Positions 33,364-45,315 of a stretch of 64,000 nucleotides of DNA are shown here, one piece after another. Made by a program: the position numbers and the translations under genes. Every line of letters begins with the position of its first letter. Position 1 is the stretch's first letter. The notes below the pieces were generated by a model. That model saw nothing but the letters and a program-made list of their open reading frames with translations. It had not been told where the DNA came from and did not search any database. Origin of the DNA: Massospora cicadina (lineage: Eukaryota; Entomophthoromycota; Entomophthoromycetes; Entomophthorales; Entomophthoraceae); contig JAKSZP010012205.1 in NCBI GenBank assembly GCA_022478985.1, forward strand, positions 24,679-88,678. Direction: 5' to 3'.

Positions 33364-33870
33364 CTCACAACTTTGATGGTTTGTCTGGTTCCAGAGCCCT
33401 ATAAAGATCCTCAAACTTAGCACAAAAATATTTATTTGGAGAAGTTCTAAAGGTGAAGCTGGCGGTTTTCTCACGGAGTTGAGAGGAATAGGTTTTAACT
33501 CTCATTGAATGAGCTTTCCATATCCACCAGATTTAAAGGCAGGTTAACACTGTGCCATTTTTTGGCAGGTCTGGTGAGAAGGCTGGTTATTTCTTGCAAT
33601 TGTTACTGGGAGCTGAGCCCATAATTGTCTATCCAGGTATTAAAATTTTCTAACCATTCCTTGATAGGTCATGGTCAAATTTTTTTGAATCCTGTTTTGC
33701 ACAGGTTCTCATATAAAAGATGGTGCTAACTTTCAATAGTCATAATAGCTTTTATTGGTTCCAGGGTGTCATCCCTGGCAGGATAGCCACTTTTTTGTGA
33801 AAGCTCAAGAATATTAATTTTTCATAGCCTGAGGTTTGGGTGAAAACTTAGATTTAGAAGTATCAGTCAT
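33364..33870 (-). pseudogene. G2 gag N-terminal/capsid part
   Basis: The minus strand shows MTNQMTDTSKSKFSPKP near 33885-33840 as a likely start, then capsid-like segments including ILPGMTP, KKFDHDL and REKTASFTFRTSPNKYFCAK (about 33478-33419), and KFEDLYRALEPDKP up to the G5 insertion point. It continues at 26848. Many stops. Confidence 0.55.
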
Positions 33871-33918
33871 TTGATTTGTCATTTGTATGCATTCATAATA
33901 AAGAATTTAGCCCAAGAT

Positions 33919-34161
33919 TGTCACAGGCAGATTGTGGATAAACCCTGATAAACAAAAATGGGGTACTGAAGGTAAAGAGAATATTTGATACTTTATTAAG
34001 AATTGATGTCAGGCTTTTATACCTATTTGCTAAAAAAATTGAAAAGGAAAAGGATTTTGATGGTAACAATGGGAAATCAGATTAAAATAAATAATGGGAT
34101 TAAAGGTAAACCCAGGGAGGGAATATCTAGAATGGATTAAAGTCTCAGTGATAGCATGACA
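33919..34161 (-). repeat. G2 5' LTR
   Basis: 243 bp. On the minus strand it begins TGTCATGCTATCACTGAG and ends CTGTGACA. It matches the left LTR at 21100-21501 once the SINE there is removed. The following minus-strand TTGGGCTAAATTC could be the primer binding site. Confidence 0.6.
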
Positions 34162-34500
34162 ATAGTACCCTCCATTATGAGATCTTCCAATACAAATAGA
34201 TCAGATTATGTTGATTATTATCATCTGTGATATTTTAAAGTCAATTCTTACACTAGACTAATAATTATTTAATTTAGTGGTATCTGGAACAACGCCCCAT
34301 CAATACAAAACGTAGGGTAAGACTTGAGGTACCAAGTATGCCTATGTTGTAAATGACTTTAGAGCTGTTCTCTTGAACAAAAAAATTGTTTTTATACTTT
34401 TAGATGATAGTAGATGGTCCCGTCCATGATGATTGAAGTTTACTCCAGGTTATTTCCTCTCAAATGATAGAATGATTTATTACTGATGTGGAACAAAGGT
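34162..34500. other. AT-rich junction between G2 and G6
   Basis: No gene recognised. It may contain the 3' end of G6, but I could not pair LTRs for that element. Confidence 0.4.
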
Positions 34501-37500
34501 AGTCATGTTAACAGGCTACTGTCCAAGACACTTGCTGCGGAGATGCTCTTGATATCATTCCCATTTTCCTATTGAACCTGACTTGTTTGCTAACTATTGT
34601 TAGTAAATTCCAGAAAATAACTACTTTTATCAGTACTGATTATAGGGACTAATAAGGATAATAGAGCAGCCTCTCAATCATAAATAGAATTGAATATGAC
34701 GCTAATAATTTGGTGGTGACTTAGGTGATAGGAAGATGGTAATGATGGCAGCAACTAGTCCCACTTCTGGATATAGTTGGTTATCTTTTTACGTATTCCT
34801 GTTTTCCCATTGACCCTTTAAACATTTATAATGTTAAATTTGTAGAAAGGGGTGTGATTGTTGCTAAGCTCCAACTAAGTTTATGAGCTTCCTGAAAACT
34901 TCATATACAAACTTCATATTGTCATATAATAAGACTTTAGAAATCCATGTCCTATGATGATGTGCGTGTGAAAAAAATCAGGAAGTCACACTGGCAGTGA
35001 GATTCTTCTAGCGGTGCCTTTTACCCACTTATTGGAGTGTCTTAAAGGCAATTATAACGAAATAATTCTGCTTAATGATTTTATTAATAGTTCAAAAATA
35101 AATAGATACATTGTGGAGTGGGGCTATGGGTAGTACTGGGTTGAACTAAAATTTATAAACAATGGCATAAACGTCAACATATGAATTATGTTTTTTCATA
35201 TTGCTGGTGTCATTAGCCATTGATTCCCAGTATTATTGACTTCAGATGGTTGTATGTCTTCAGAAATTGTCCATGTCACCTTGAAGATGCGCTTGCATAA
35301 ATAGGTCAAAAGGTCACTAGGGCTTACATATGAGTACCATTTGTTGCTTTCAAGATTTACAAGTTGATCATTTACTTTAATGTTTTCTTCAGAAAGACAT
35401 TGTAACATCTGTTTGATCTCATTTATTTTATCTTTCTAGGTTTGAATATGCAGTTTAATTAAGCCATACATAATGCATTTTCACTATCCTGAAGGCAGTA
35501 CAATTATAGTCTTAATAGTCCATCAGCGTTGAGGTGCTTGTCACTTCCCTTGTAGCATCTCAAGATCATAAATCAAAAGTTATACAGCCCATCTTGCAAT
35601 GTGTTCATCTGGAACCTACTTATTTTGCAACCAATAAAAAGACTAAATGTCAGTAAACATTTTGAAATGGATTATATATATGTGTGTGGTCTAAAGTGTT
35701 TTGCTGCGCAGTTCACTGCAAGAATTTATCATTTAATCACCTAGTGGTTGCTTTATGCTTTTTAAAACACTTTTGAAATAGCTTAATATAATAATCCACT
35801 TTATCCTTATCAAATTGTGTAAGATTGCACCCATACCAACATCACTGGCATCAGTATATAGGTAGAAGGTTTTTTAAGTAAGCATAAATCAACACAGGAG
35901 GTAACGTTGGTCTTTGTTTTAATATTTAGAAGGCCTCTTGTTAGAATCCCCACTAATAATTAGTATCCTTGGAACAAAATAGTTAAAAATGCTGAAATAT
36001 CAGAGGTATGAGGTTTCAGACAATCAGTGTGCAAGGGTAATGATCTGGCTTCCAACGGGGGTATTCCGTCACCCAAGAAAGCAACCAGAATCCACAAAGC
36101 ACTGCCATTCTGATTAGGCGGGAAAAGGAACCACTAGGAGAAAGGTAAGGAAAATATTGGTCAATAAACATGGAACCAGCATCAAGAGTTAATCTGATAA
36201 TGGGAACCACAGTCATCCAGGAGTGTAACCAGTTGCCACTCATTTCTTTGTAGGTGGAGGTAATTTTATAGTAAACTTGAGTTTTGTGATTTTGGGATTC
36301 TCCACCTTCCAATTCCATCTGCCGTCCTTCTGCTACTTGCCAATCACCTGGAACTTTCATAATTTCTTCTGTGTGATCATAGATCAGAATTATAGACCTT
36401 GTTTACAGCATTACTAACATATGTACTTTAAAACGGTATCTTAAAATTGGTATTTTGGGGTACATAAGCAGCCTCTTGTGTCTCTTGCATGCCTACCCAT
36501 GTGGCTGAAAGGAAAGTAAATACTAGGGGAAGGGCTATCCCAATCACCGTCAAACAAGAATTAGGGACCCTCATTGGCCTAAGGGGAGGTACTTCAGCAG
36601 GTATAATTTTGATTTTTTTTTAAAATAATATGGATAAGAACCACGGATTTTAGTTTTTTGGAGTATTGATTTTTATTAAATATGTAAGAAACAAATAATC
36701 CAACAACCCTTGCAATGGAGGCTGCAGGGTCTTGTACTATTTTTTAAAGAAAATGCACGAGGTATGGGGCCTTAGAGCTTGGAAACACGATGACACTATT
36801 CTCAAGTAAGTCGTTTTATGGGTCAATTAACCGCCTTTATGTTACAATTAACCGCGTTACTCACTTTTGACTAATAGTCTGTTGATACTGTTATTCCAAG
36901 TTTGGTACTCGTTTTTTTTAAATTTTGGCTTTTACAAAACTTTTTTGTAAAGTATTTTCATCTGAACTTGCCCTAGGTGCCATGTGAGCCTCAGTGATGA
37001 GGGCAACTCTTGTATCCTTACATGTTATTCTAAAGTCACAACATAATTTTTTGATTTTCTGCACTAATTGGTCTGAAGTTTAATGGATGATAACGACTTT
37101 GGCTTGGAAGGGATCTTTGGGGTGGGGGTGGTTAGATAGGATGGGGCAGCTGCTACCCATCTCTCATCTAATGTGCTATCTAGATCATGTAACTAAGTAA
37201 GTGTTTAGCCTTAGAGTTGGAGACCTTTTTGGTTTTAAAAGATGTAAATCCCTGTCCAGCTTTATAGCTGGCGCTTGGAGACTTACATGAGGTATAAACT
37301 AGTGATAGTACCTATTCATTACAAGGAAGATCTGAACATCTCTCATGCTCTTAGGTGCTTACATCTTAACTATGGCATCGACTTTCACATCTTGAAGTTT
37401 GATTATATCTTTTCTAATAATATGACTTATGGACTCAAGATGCTAGTTCTTGAACAAAAACTTTATTTGCTTCAGCTTTTAGTTAGCTTCTCATAGCCAA

Positions 37501-37990
37501 ATGAGTACTTTGCGCAGGCGTTGAAGATTTTCTAAAAAGTCCTTTTGAACACAGTGATGTCATCAAGGAAGATCAGAATTCATGACACCTTGAGGGCCCC
37601 AAATTTCTCGTCCATCTCTCATTGAAGTGTAGTGCGGCATAAAAAAGGCCCTGCGGATTTTGGGTAGCTCATACAAACCTTGACTAATAATCAAGAAGCA
37701 TTTAACTTGGTTTAAGGTTGTAAATCCTTCTTCCAATATTCGCTTGCAAGGTCCATAGTAAATCACTATTATCCTCTAAGGCATTTCAAAGCATTAATTA
37801 TACATGTAAATGGTTATAATTCTTCTTGGTTAGACTGTTGAGGCGTTAAAAGTCCATCACAACGGGGTGGCCACCGTCCTTATTTTTTACTGACAACATT
37901 GATAAAGCCAGAGAGATTTTGGATGGTCTTGATAATCTGGCTTCTAATAGTTGCTGAAACTATTCAATGTGAGTTCCTATTCACTCTATG
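34501..37990 (-). mobile_element. Ty3/Gypsy relic G6 (pol), LTRs not identified
   Basis: The minus strand carries an RT fragment (about 37.95-37.45 kb: KDGGHPVVMDF, then the catalytic box FLDDITVF at about 37577-37554) and RNase H (about 35.95-35.55 kb: LYTDASDVGMGAIL at about 35872-35831). An open 70-codon run at 35408-35196 lies where the RNase H-integrase connection would be. Coding is broken throughout. It is closer to G2 than to G1. The region 36.0-36.6 kb between RT and RNase H is not explained. Confidence 0.6.
36016..36607 (-). pseudogene. Unassigned coding-like stretch within G6
   Basis: A 114-codon open frame (36360-36016) starts MKVPGDWQVAEGRQMELEGG and contains GNWLHSWMTVVPIIRLTLDAG and SRLIRMAVLCGFWLLSWVTEYP. 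Upstream in a neighbouring frame (about 36607-36400) another stretch contains SCLTVIGIALPLVFTFLSATW (hydrophobic). I do not recognise the family. It sits between RT and RNase H sequence of G6, so it may be an insertion or badly diverged pol. Confidence 0.3.
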
Positions 37991-38476
37991 GTGCTGATAT
38001 GGATTAAGTAAAAATGATAAATCATTGCTGGTGTCCATCATATGAGTTTCCTTTTTAAACACATAGTCAACATGTCCTTGGCTAAAGATATCTTGTCATT
38101 CTTCAATTAAATCTTGAAAGTCATTTTTCTAATATATAGCTACTTTTTAATGTCTAATTCATTTATACCCACAATGGCATGGATCTATGAAACTGTGTTG
38201 AATGATTTAATCTTTGCAATATCTACAGTCTAGCTAGTTCTACCGCAATAGGTCTAATAGTGATGTTCATAAGTATAAAATAAATTTCTCCATGATAACT
38301 TGCATAATAGAATCCAGTTAGAGCCAATTGTTCTTAGAGGTGAAAAATCCAATTTGATATAACTTAAGCATCTTTTAATGGTGTCAAATTGTTTGAAGCA
38401 ATTGGCATTATCTTATGTTCTTTTGGTAGAAGTTCCATCATTAGACTGGAATGGAGAGGCATCCCATTTTTGCTTC
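37991..38476. other. AT-rich stretch, no gene assigned
   Basis: Possible upstream part of G6 by position, but no motif I can name. It ends at the G7 LTR. Confidence 0.4.
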
Positions 38477-39172
38477 TGTTGTATTTAGTCTGACTAACCA
38501 TTTTAGTTTTTTATACTTTATAACTTTTATTTTACTTAAATCTTTTCTTTTAGATAAAGATTTTAATTTATTGGCCTTGATGCCAATGTCAATCTCCAGC
38601 TTAGCTTACAGCGGATTACCTTGTATCCATGCCTACATTTTATATCTAGTGATTTATCAATAGATTTTAGTTACTATTGGTTTGTCTTGGACCAAGGCAG
38701 GGATATAGTTGAGGTTTAAATACTTTTCACTAAGCTGTAAATATCCCATTGATCACTTTTTATTTTTCTAATAGTCTTTATGGCGTTGGAAATTAATACC
38801 CTCCTTTATCATTATATTCTTTTATCTTTCCCTGAGCCAGTGTAAGACAATTACTAAGATTCTATCATCTTAAAAAGTTCTGTCTTGATGGTCTCTACAA
38901 TTATGACAGAATAATTATGCACTGCCTAATATTCTCTTTGTAGTTGATAGTAATGGGAGTTGCAATTTTAGGGATCTTTCTTTTTTTTAATACTAGATGG
39001 TCCCATAGGGATCTTTCTTTTAATTAGCTTGTTTAAGCTGCTAAATATAAAACTTAGATGAATATATATATTATCTAATTTGAGGATCACTGTTTCATAC
39101 AGTTCCCTTTGTTTTATTGTAAAAAAGTAACCAACCTGTGAAAATGTAAGTTGAGCCTAAGCGCTGATTGCA
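38477..39172 (+). repeat. G7 5' LTR
   Basis: Starts TGTTGTATTTAGTCTGACTA and ends GCGCTGATTGCA. It matches the 3' copy in order (ACTTAAA.CTTT; TTGGCCTTGA.GCC; GTCAATCT; CTTGTTTAAGCTG/CTTGTTCAAGCTG; TTTCATACAGTTC/CTTCATACAGTTC), with much divergence. Confidence 0.65.
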
Positions 39173-39659
39173 AAGTTTAATTCAATACAGGGTCCTAGTT
39201 TTAGTACCCTGTCTTCTGTTGAAAAGTCAAAATGTCATACTCTTATGATGATTGTCAGGGTGACCCACCATATATCCCTTAAGATTAACTAAACTATGAG
39301 TAGGCTCAGCTAAGTTCTAGAGTCACAGCTTTATTTGTCAATGCCTCATTTTAAAAATGACCTGACAGACCTAATAAGTGAGGAGGATACCCTTTATGAC
39401 CTCACACCACCTTGTAGCTTTGTATTACCAATTAGAAAAGCAGTTCCCACTATGACCAATCTATAATAAGAGTTAGAAACTTTACATATCCTGGTCCAAT
39501 AACAAGGATAGGAAATAAGATACTTAAATTCTCGTTGGTTAAGTCTTTCCAGAAGCAGAAAAAGCTGACCAAAATTAGATAACAGAATGGCACCACTTTG
39601 CTATTGTAGTAAAGCAACTTTACTGAGACATTTAAAATACCACTTGTAAGTGTAGACAA

Positions 39660-40350
39660 GTGCATAGCCAAGAAGATTCCTTGGGTTTTACTTCTGATGG
39701 CCACATGGATGCAGTTGTGGCTCATTTGCCTAACTTATTGACCACTGTAACCCTACCAGCCACTATTCCTAGCATTACTACTGCAAGCCCTGCCACAGCA
39801 GCTGCCACTACTAATTCCACCCCTCACAAGGCCAATATTGATTAATCTATGTAATTGTCCCAGTACAATCATGTTAACCCTGTTAACTTGCTCATAATAT
39901 TAGGCATGGAACATCTATACCTTCATATGGTTATTTGGAGTTACTATGGGAAACACCGATGACTAGGTCAAATTGGCCACATTGATAAATCCATTGGACC
40001 CCTGTAGCCAATAGATATTAATGACAAAGTTATGTGAAGCTGACATGTCTTATCTTAATGTGTAAAACATTATTGAGGAGTTTGGAGGGACAGAACTGAT
40101 GATAGGACGAAAAACTGCCTACCTTGATATATCATTTAACACCAGAGAAGAAGTTTTAGCCTTTGATGTTTGCTTTTACTATAAGGCTCAAAAATGTATA
40201 GAGCCACAGTTCTGATTTATCATGACGCTTAGGTTTCTTTCCGCCACACCTGCAATCATAAGAAATTATATTGGGTCGTGTTATCCTTTTAAATTCTAAT
40301 ACCACCATAACAGAATTTGTAGACTACCTATGCTGCTGCATCCTTACCTT
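39660..40350 (+). pseudogene. G7 gag fragment
   Basis: The plus strand (about 40030-40215) reads LCEADMSYLNV, then EEFGGTELMIGRKTAYLDI and SFNTREEVLAFDVCFYYKAQ, which aligns position by position with the G4 capsid (HEFGGPERMSTRKSKFMNI, FADQFYRKAQ). The N-terminal region from about 39660 contains an Ala/Thr/Pro-rich run. Frames are broken. Confidence 0.6.
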
Positions 40351-40659
40351 TGGCGCCCCTAACACAAAGCCTTAAAATAATTAGTCGAGTATTCATATTT
40401 GACCTTGACCCCAAACAAGGACTTGGAATAAGCTTTAGTGGAGAAAAAAAGATATTTTACTTCTACTAATAGTTTTAAATCCCTAAAGAGTGATTAATAT
40501 GAACGCTGACTTGTCAGCTGAACTTATAATGTGAATATAGCGATTGTTTCACTATACCTCCACAGCCTTAGACAAACAGCAATTTATTTACTTATCTGAG
40601 TTATGTGGATACTTTTGACGTTGAGATCCTTACCAGCATGAATAATTATGCTAAGTGTA

Positions 40660-41290
40660 CTTTGTTTATATCAGCATATGAAACACTAAAGTTTGGGCCA
40701 TTGTGGACAGCAGGACACCAATAGGCATAGTTTTCTCAAAACTAATGAAGAAAATTGAAATTGAACCCTATATTGCCCATTGCAAAGAATATGACACCAC
40801 AGGGCTCAACGCCACTACTCCACTAGGAGCTTATATCTCCTTGCTGTTGGGTTTGGTACTAGAGTGTTGTCTGTTCTAGCCATAGTTTTATCTTATGACA
40901 ATTATGAGCCACTTATCAGTAACTTTTTTATGAGAAAGTATTGGCTTAAAGCCAATTTTGAAGGTGATATTTTAGACATAAGGGGACAACACTTTGCGCT
41001 GTGATACACTAATAATGTACCCCCAGACAATGAATGTGGCCTGGTGGGCACAGTTATTAAACATTCTGCTGACACTATTAATGTTGATTTGCAGAAGCCT
41101 AATGCAGCTACAACGTGTATCCCATGCAACAATATTGACCCTGATGAGTTATAGCAGGAAAATTCTACAGATTTTTCTTCAGGCTTGCACCATATACTGG
41201 TTGATAAAATGTCCAAAGTGCACCTGCAGCTTCCAAAGCTGGCAGAGGTTAATCTATCTTCCAGATTGAGACCACACCTTAACCTCATTT
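40660..41290 (+). pseudogene. G7 protease region
   Basis: AIVDSRTPIGIVFSKLMKKI (about 40697-40756) aligns with VDTGAPVNIVSTKLVKKF of G4. The Gly after the catalytic Asp-Ser has become Arg and Ala has become Thr, so it is inactive. TTGLNATTPLGAYISL matches the following G4 segment. Downstream (to about 41290) is degenerate linker. Confidence 0.6.
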
Positions 41291-41729
41291 AATTGTAAAT
41301 GTTGAATATAGTTAGGAAATTATTCCCATTGGATATTGTAAAGGCTGCCAATGCAACTTAATCTGCCAAAACATACATGAAAGTCCAACAGGATTCCACT
41401 CTGCGCTGAACAAAATTATACTCTCAAACAGGGCCATTAAGCCCTCATTGGAAAGAATATCATTTTACAAATTCCTTATGGTTTTTATGGTAAACTCCTT
41501 CAACTAATTTGCCAATCCTGAAAAGGTCCCATTGCTACCTCTGGTGCTGTTTATCCTAATCAGGGAGAAACTAAGGTGTCTTTGTAAAACACCTATGCTT
41601 ACCCAGTGCACTTTAAAAAGCATCATTTAATTGATTTTTTATGTTCGCCTGGCCTAAGGGCCTAATCATCCTAGAAGCTATCTGACCCCCACTCAAATTT
41701 GTGCTTGAACATTTGGTCATATGGGGAAA
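41291..41729 (+). pseudogene. G7 post-protease remnant
   Basis: Degenerate sequence in the place of the dUTPase-like block; a fragment reads GAVYPNQGETKVSL then AYPVHFKKHH. I cannot align it firmly. The last bases before the 3' LTR, ATGGGGAAA (41721-41729), are a plausible polypurine tract. Confidence 0.4.
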
Positions 41730-42559
41730 TGTTGTGATTTGGTTTGACCAACCATTTAAACTTATATTATATTATTTTTATTTACTTAAAACTTTACTTT
41801 TAAAAAATGGTTTTAACTACTTGGGCCTTGACACTGCTGTCAATCTGCCAATAAATTGTGGTGGATCAACTTGCCTCCGCGCTTACAATTTTATATGTAG
41901 TTATTAATCAATAGAAAGGGTGGTTAGCCTGGCAGGTAAAACTGCTTCCACTTTAGTGCAGGTTTTGAGTTCGAAACCTGTACTGGCTAGTAAAATTCTC
42001 GGTGTGGTATATCTGTCCCAAGGTCATTCCAGCTCAAATAATTTTTTATTTTTTTATTTTTTATTAATCAATATAATTTAATTACCATTAATTTTAGCCT
42101 GGCCCAAGACAAGGATATATATTAAGGTTTTTATACCTCCTGCCCTGCCAGCAGTATTCCCCAAATACTTATCAATTTACTAGGCTTTACAGCATGATAA
42201 ATCTAAACCCCCTTTTTGTTATCATTATATCCTCTCCCTTATTACAAGCTAACAAAAAACAATAGCTAATGTTTTTATTATCACAAAAAGTACAGGATGA
42301 TTTTTACCTATGTTTCCTACCATTTATCAAAATAACGTTAAACTACATGGTATTCTTCAGTGTAATTTATAATGAATGGAGCTGCAATTTGAGATGTATG
42401 TTTCTCATACATAACTTGTTCAAGCTGTTAAATAAAAACCTTGTACTATAATGTACTTATTATCTTATTTTATGGTTGCTTTCTTCATACAGTTCATGTG
42501 TTCTTGTATAAAGATAACTTATCTGTAAATTTGTAAGTCAAGCATAAGCACCAATTGCA
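41730..42559 (+). repeat. G7 3' LTR with embedded SINE
   Basis: Starts TGTTGTGATTTGGTTTGACC and ends CACCAATTGCA. It is interrupted by the SINE at 41914-42060 with its 13-bp duplication, which accounts for its extra length over the 5' copy. Confidence 0.65.
41914..42060 (+). mobile_element. tRNA-derived SINE (family B, copy 2) with perfect 13-bp TSD
   Basis: TTATTAATCAATA occurs at 41901-41913 and 42061-42073. Head GGGTGGTTAGCCTGGCAGG (A box), GAGTTCGAAACC (B box, 41967-41978, close to consensus), tail GGTATATCTGTCCCAAGGTC. It retains the CpG sites that other copies have lost, so it is probably the youngest family B copy here. Confidence 0.88.
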
Positions 42560-42868
42560 ACAGCGTCCATGGCCTTAAGTAAAGCAATTCACTACATTAG
42601 TACTATCAGTATACATCACAGGAGATAATTAATGGTCTAATTAGTTTATACAGATTTGCTTTTTCCACAATTTTAGTAGCATCATCCTTAAACACCAGTA
42701 ATAACTGACAGTTCAAGAGGGTGACAGTTATACTTTTGAAGTTTGTAAGCCTTTAAACTTTAGGAAGAACTAGTTGCCAATTGAGGAATCTTAATGGTCA
42801 TTGTCCAGTATAATCTAGGTAGCAGTTTACACAAGACTTCAAATTCAAATAGGTAAAATTTGATATTC
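42560..42868. other. AT-rich spacer, no gene seen
   Basis: Nothing recognised between G7 and the next SINE. Confidence 0.45.
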
Positions 42869-42884
42869 TTCAAGTGCACATGTA

Positions 42885-43025
42885 GAGGGTGGGTAGCCTG
42901 GCAGGGTAATTCCTGCTTCCACCCTATTGCAGGTTTTGTTTAATACAAGTTTGAAACCTGTAATGACTAGAAAATTCTTGGTGTGGTATATTTGTCCCAA
43001 GGTCAACCCACCTCAAATACTTTTA
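42885..43025 (+). mobile_element. tRNA-derived SINE (family B, copy 3)
   Basis: Flanked by TTCAAGTGCACATGTA (42869-42884) and TTCAAGTTCACATGTA (43026-43041), a 15/16 target duplication. Head GGGTGGGTAGCCTGGCAGGG, B-box region ACAAGTTTGAAACCTG, tail TGTCCCAAGGTCAACCCACC then TCAAATAC. 141 bp. Confidence 0.88.
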
Positions 43026-43041
43026 TTCAAGTTCACATGTA

Positions 43042-43780
43042 AATTTTTTCTAGGTGTGCAAAAATTCACATTGAAGTTGATGTTTTGAAGAACTTAAGAT
43101 GGTTCATAAGCTATAAAACAAAAGTTTTTTTAGACACCCATGTTCAAACAGCCAATACTTTAACCTTATGAATGATAATCTCACATTTTACTACATAAAG
43201 ATTAAAAGGATGTTCAACGTCCAAGGCTTCAATAGTCTTCACAAACTTCACAAAATTTCTTAATTTTAGGAATACAAGCTTAAGAAGAAGACCTTAAATG
43301 GGAGAATAAATATCTTTTAAGTATTTTCAAAAATCTATTCACCTTTAGCTGATAATTAAAACTATATAAACTGGCTTAACCTCTTGAGTCAAGTAGAAAA
43401 ATGATTGTCAACTTCTTGTACTACATTTTTGACGTGGAATCCATAAGAATGTAATGTCTTACCTACACGTTTTGCAAAAATTGACCGTTATGTTTTAATG
43501 TACTTTCAGCATACCCACTATCTCAAAAACTGCTCAACCAATCCCAGCAAACCAGGTGTCAGGTGATAGAGTCACTCAGCGCCCTTCCACCAATAGTACT
43601 GAGAATTTTGACAACTGACTTCAGTCGCCTCTAGGCTTTATCTGTGTGAGGGTGTTTTTGCGCCAAAAATTTATAAAGTGCTCCACTAAAAACTTATCTA
43701 TCTTGGGAACTACAAGTCTGATCGTAAAAATACAAAGTGCGTTGTGATCCTCAGAACTAAATCTCTATAATAACACCAAT
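43042..43780. other. Spacer with a MITE-like end but no gene
   Basis: TTAACCTCTTGAGTCAAGTAG at about 43377 resembles the TTAA-type MITE termini, and CTACATTTTTGAC at about 43425 equals part of the window-start MITE terminus. I could not find a matching right end, so no element is called. Confidence 0.4.
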
Positions 43781-43784
43781 TCCA

Positions 43785-44175
43785 AGTACCAGAAGCACTC
43801 GCAGAAAAAATAAAAAAATTTGAAATACCTCAACTTAAAAATTGTAATAAAGCTCAAACCAAAAAAATTCAATTGAAAACTGGCAAATCCTATGCAGAGC
43901 GTCAACAGGCCTATCACCTGATACTAAAAGCAAAGAAATTGGCCGGGATCTTAGATAAAGTCAACAATTTGAAGATTGACTAAACCCCATCAGCACTCAA
44001 GCAGCCCGCATCTCCAATACCTGGGTCATACAGCATGCCCCCAAAGTGACTCATATTGAGCGTACAGCTAGCTAGCAAGAAAATAGATGATGAGAACATT
44101 AACAACTTGTTCTTCAACCACATTTCTAACCAACCATTCATTCCTTCCAAAGTACAAGTCTGCCCATGATTACAT
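43785..44175 (+). pseudogene. Unassigned Lys/Gln-rich coding relic
   Basis: One plus-strand frame runs about 130 codons with three stops. It begins VPEALAEKIKKFEIPQLKN, continues through a basic helical stretch (YAERQQAYHLILKAKKLAGI) and ends FNHISNQPFIPSKVQV. Composition suggests a real, decayed protein such as a gag-like or DNA-binding N-terminus. I do not recognise the family. Confidence 0.35.
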
Positions 44176-45250
44176 GTCTACTGATAGTCCCATGACTATC
44201 AGGTTTAATTTTTAACATGGTGATAACTTCCACCTCATTGGAGCTACAAGAATATAGTATCCAGTGTCAGTTTTTTCATTATAATTTTATTTTTAATTTC
44301 TACTTCAGTATGTGGCAATTTCCAGTTCAATGATAGTGAGGTTGTCTTTCATCACAAAGGATTTTAGTCTCATTAATATTCTAGTGCTGGCCATGATAAG
44401 TTACTAAGCTTTCTGAAATTAAAGCACATGGACACAAACCAAAAGTTACTCTTCCTGGGTCTAATTTTGTTGTCCTTCAACTTATCATTATTGTCTTGGG
44501 TATATATATGCAAATTAGTTATGACTATCCTGATACTAAGAATAAGTTTTTCCTCATTAAATCCCTGTATATTTATGAAGACCTCCTTGTTTTTTATTGT
44601 TGTTGCAGACATAATTAAAAGCGTCATTTGAAATAGAAGTAAGAAATAGTTGTAAAAGAAACTGAGTAAGACAGCTCTGTGGTCATCATATCAAAGTTGC
44701 AGTAGCCCATAGTTTTTGTGTCTTCAATTAAATTATGAGGCATACTTTGCGACTTATTCCATACTGGCCTACTTCCTCATGAGGAACTTTTTTCTGTTTT
44801 AAAGTTTCTGAGGACATACAATCTCAGATATAAGTACTTTTATCTTGAGACAAGATATTATGGTGTTAAGCTTACGCTTAGAATTCTTTAAACATCTATG
44901 CTCATTTACCCTTTTATGTGCTGAGCTTACTGGCAGTCACTTGCTCCATACAATCAATTTCACACATCTGGAGGAAGCCAGAAGTAATTTATCTCCAGTA
45001 GTGTACATAGTGTTGAAAATTGGTAGAAAATTAAGGGCCTCTTGTAGTATAACTATCTTAATGGGACTTTCACATCTGGTATAGGAGTTTTGGTATATGA
45101 TTATACCTTGTGAGCTAGTTGATAGTGTTTCTTAAGGTCTGATTTTTGGCTCTTGCTTGATCAACATGGGTGGCAGCCTTGATGTGTAATGGCTTTGTTG
45201 CACACAGTTTAGATACCAGGTGAGCTTCTGAAGTTAAATGATAATTTGAA
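44176..45250. other. Unassigned AT-rich stretch beside LINE2
   Basis: Minus-strand open runs (for example 84 codons at 44627-44373) are present but show no recognisable motif. Possibly old retroelement sequence. Confidence 0.35.
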
Positions 45251-45315
45251 TTTTATTGTGAGGAAGGCTGACCATGGGACAGACACTTCCAAATTTGACC
45301 CAAAAGAAACAAAAC

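Larger units (their letters stand above)
21100..34161 (-). mobile_element. Ty3/Gypsy LTR retrotransposon G2, split by G5
   Basis: Minus-strand element of a lineage different from G1, with RT box FGM.LPF.LT.APQTFQ. Order in the minus sense: 5' LTR (34161-33919), gag capsid (33870-33364), [G5 insertion], gag tail and CCHC (26848-26430), an unrelated inserted coding relic, protease (about 24.5 kb), RT (about 24.0-23.45), RNase H (about 23.2-22.85), integrase (about 22.3-21.85), polypurine tract, 3' LTR (21501 to about 21100). Removing G5 joins flanks that make one continuous gag region. Heavily decayed. Confidence 0.75.
38477..42559 (+). mobile_element. Ty3/Gypsy relic G7, internally shortened
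   Basis: Diverged LTRs at 38477-39172 and 41730-42559. The internal region of about 2.55 kb holds gag and protease-type sequence on the plus strand, then a short remnant. RT, RNase H and integrase are not detectable, so most of pol is deleted. Gag and protease align with G1 and G4. Target duplications are not recognisable. Confidence 0.65.

Noticed and set aside
43377..44230. Complete piggyBac-like transposon
   Set aside because: The left-end-like TTAACCTCTTGAGTC has no matching inverted end with TTAA within about 1 kb.
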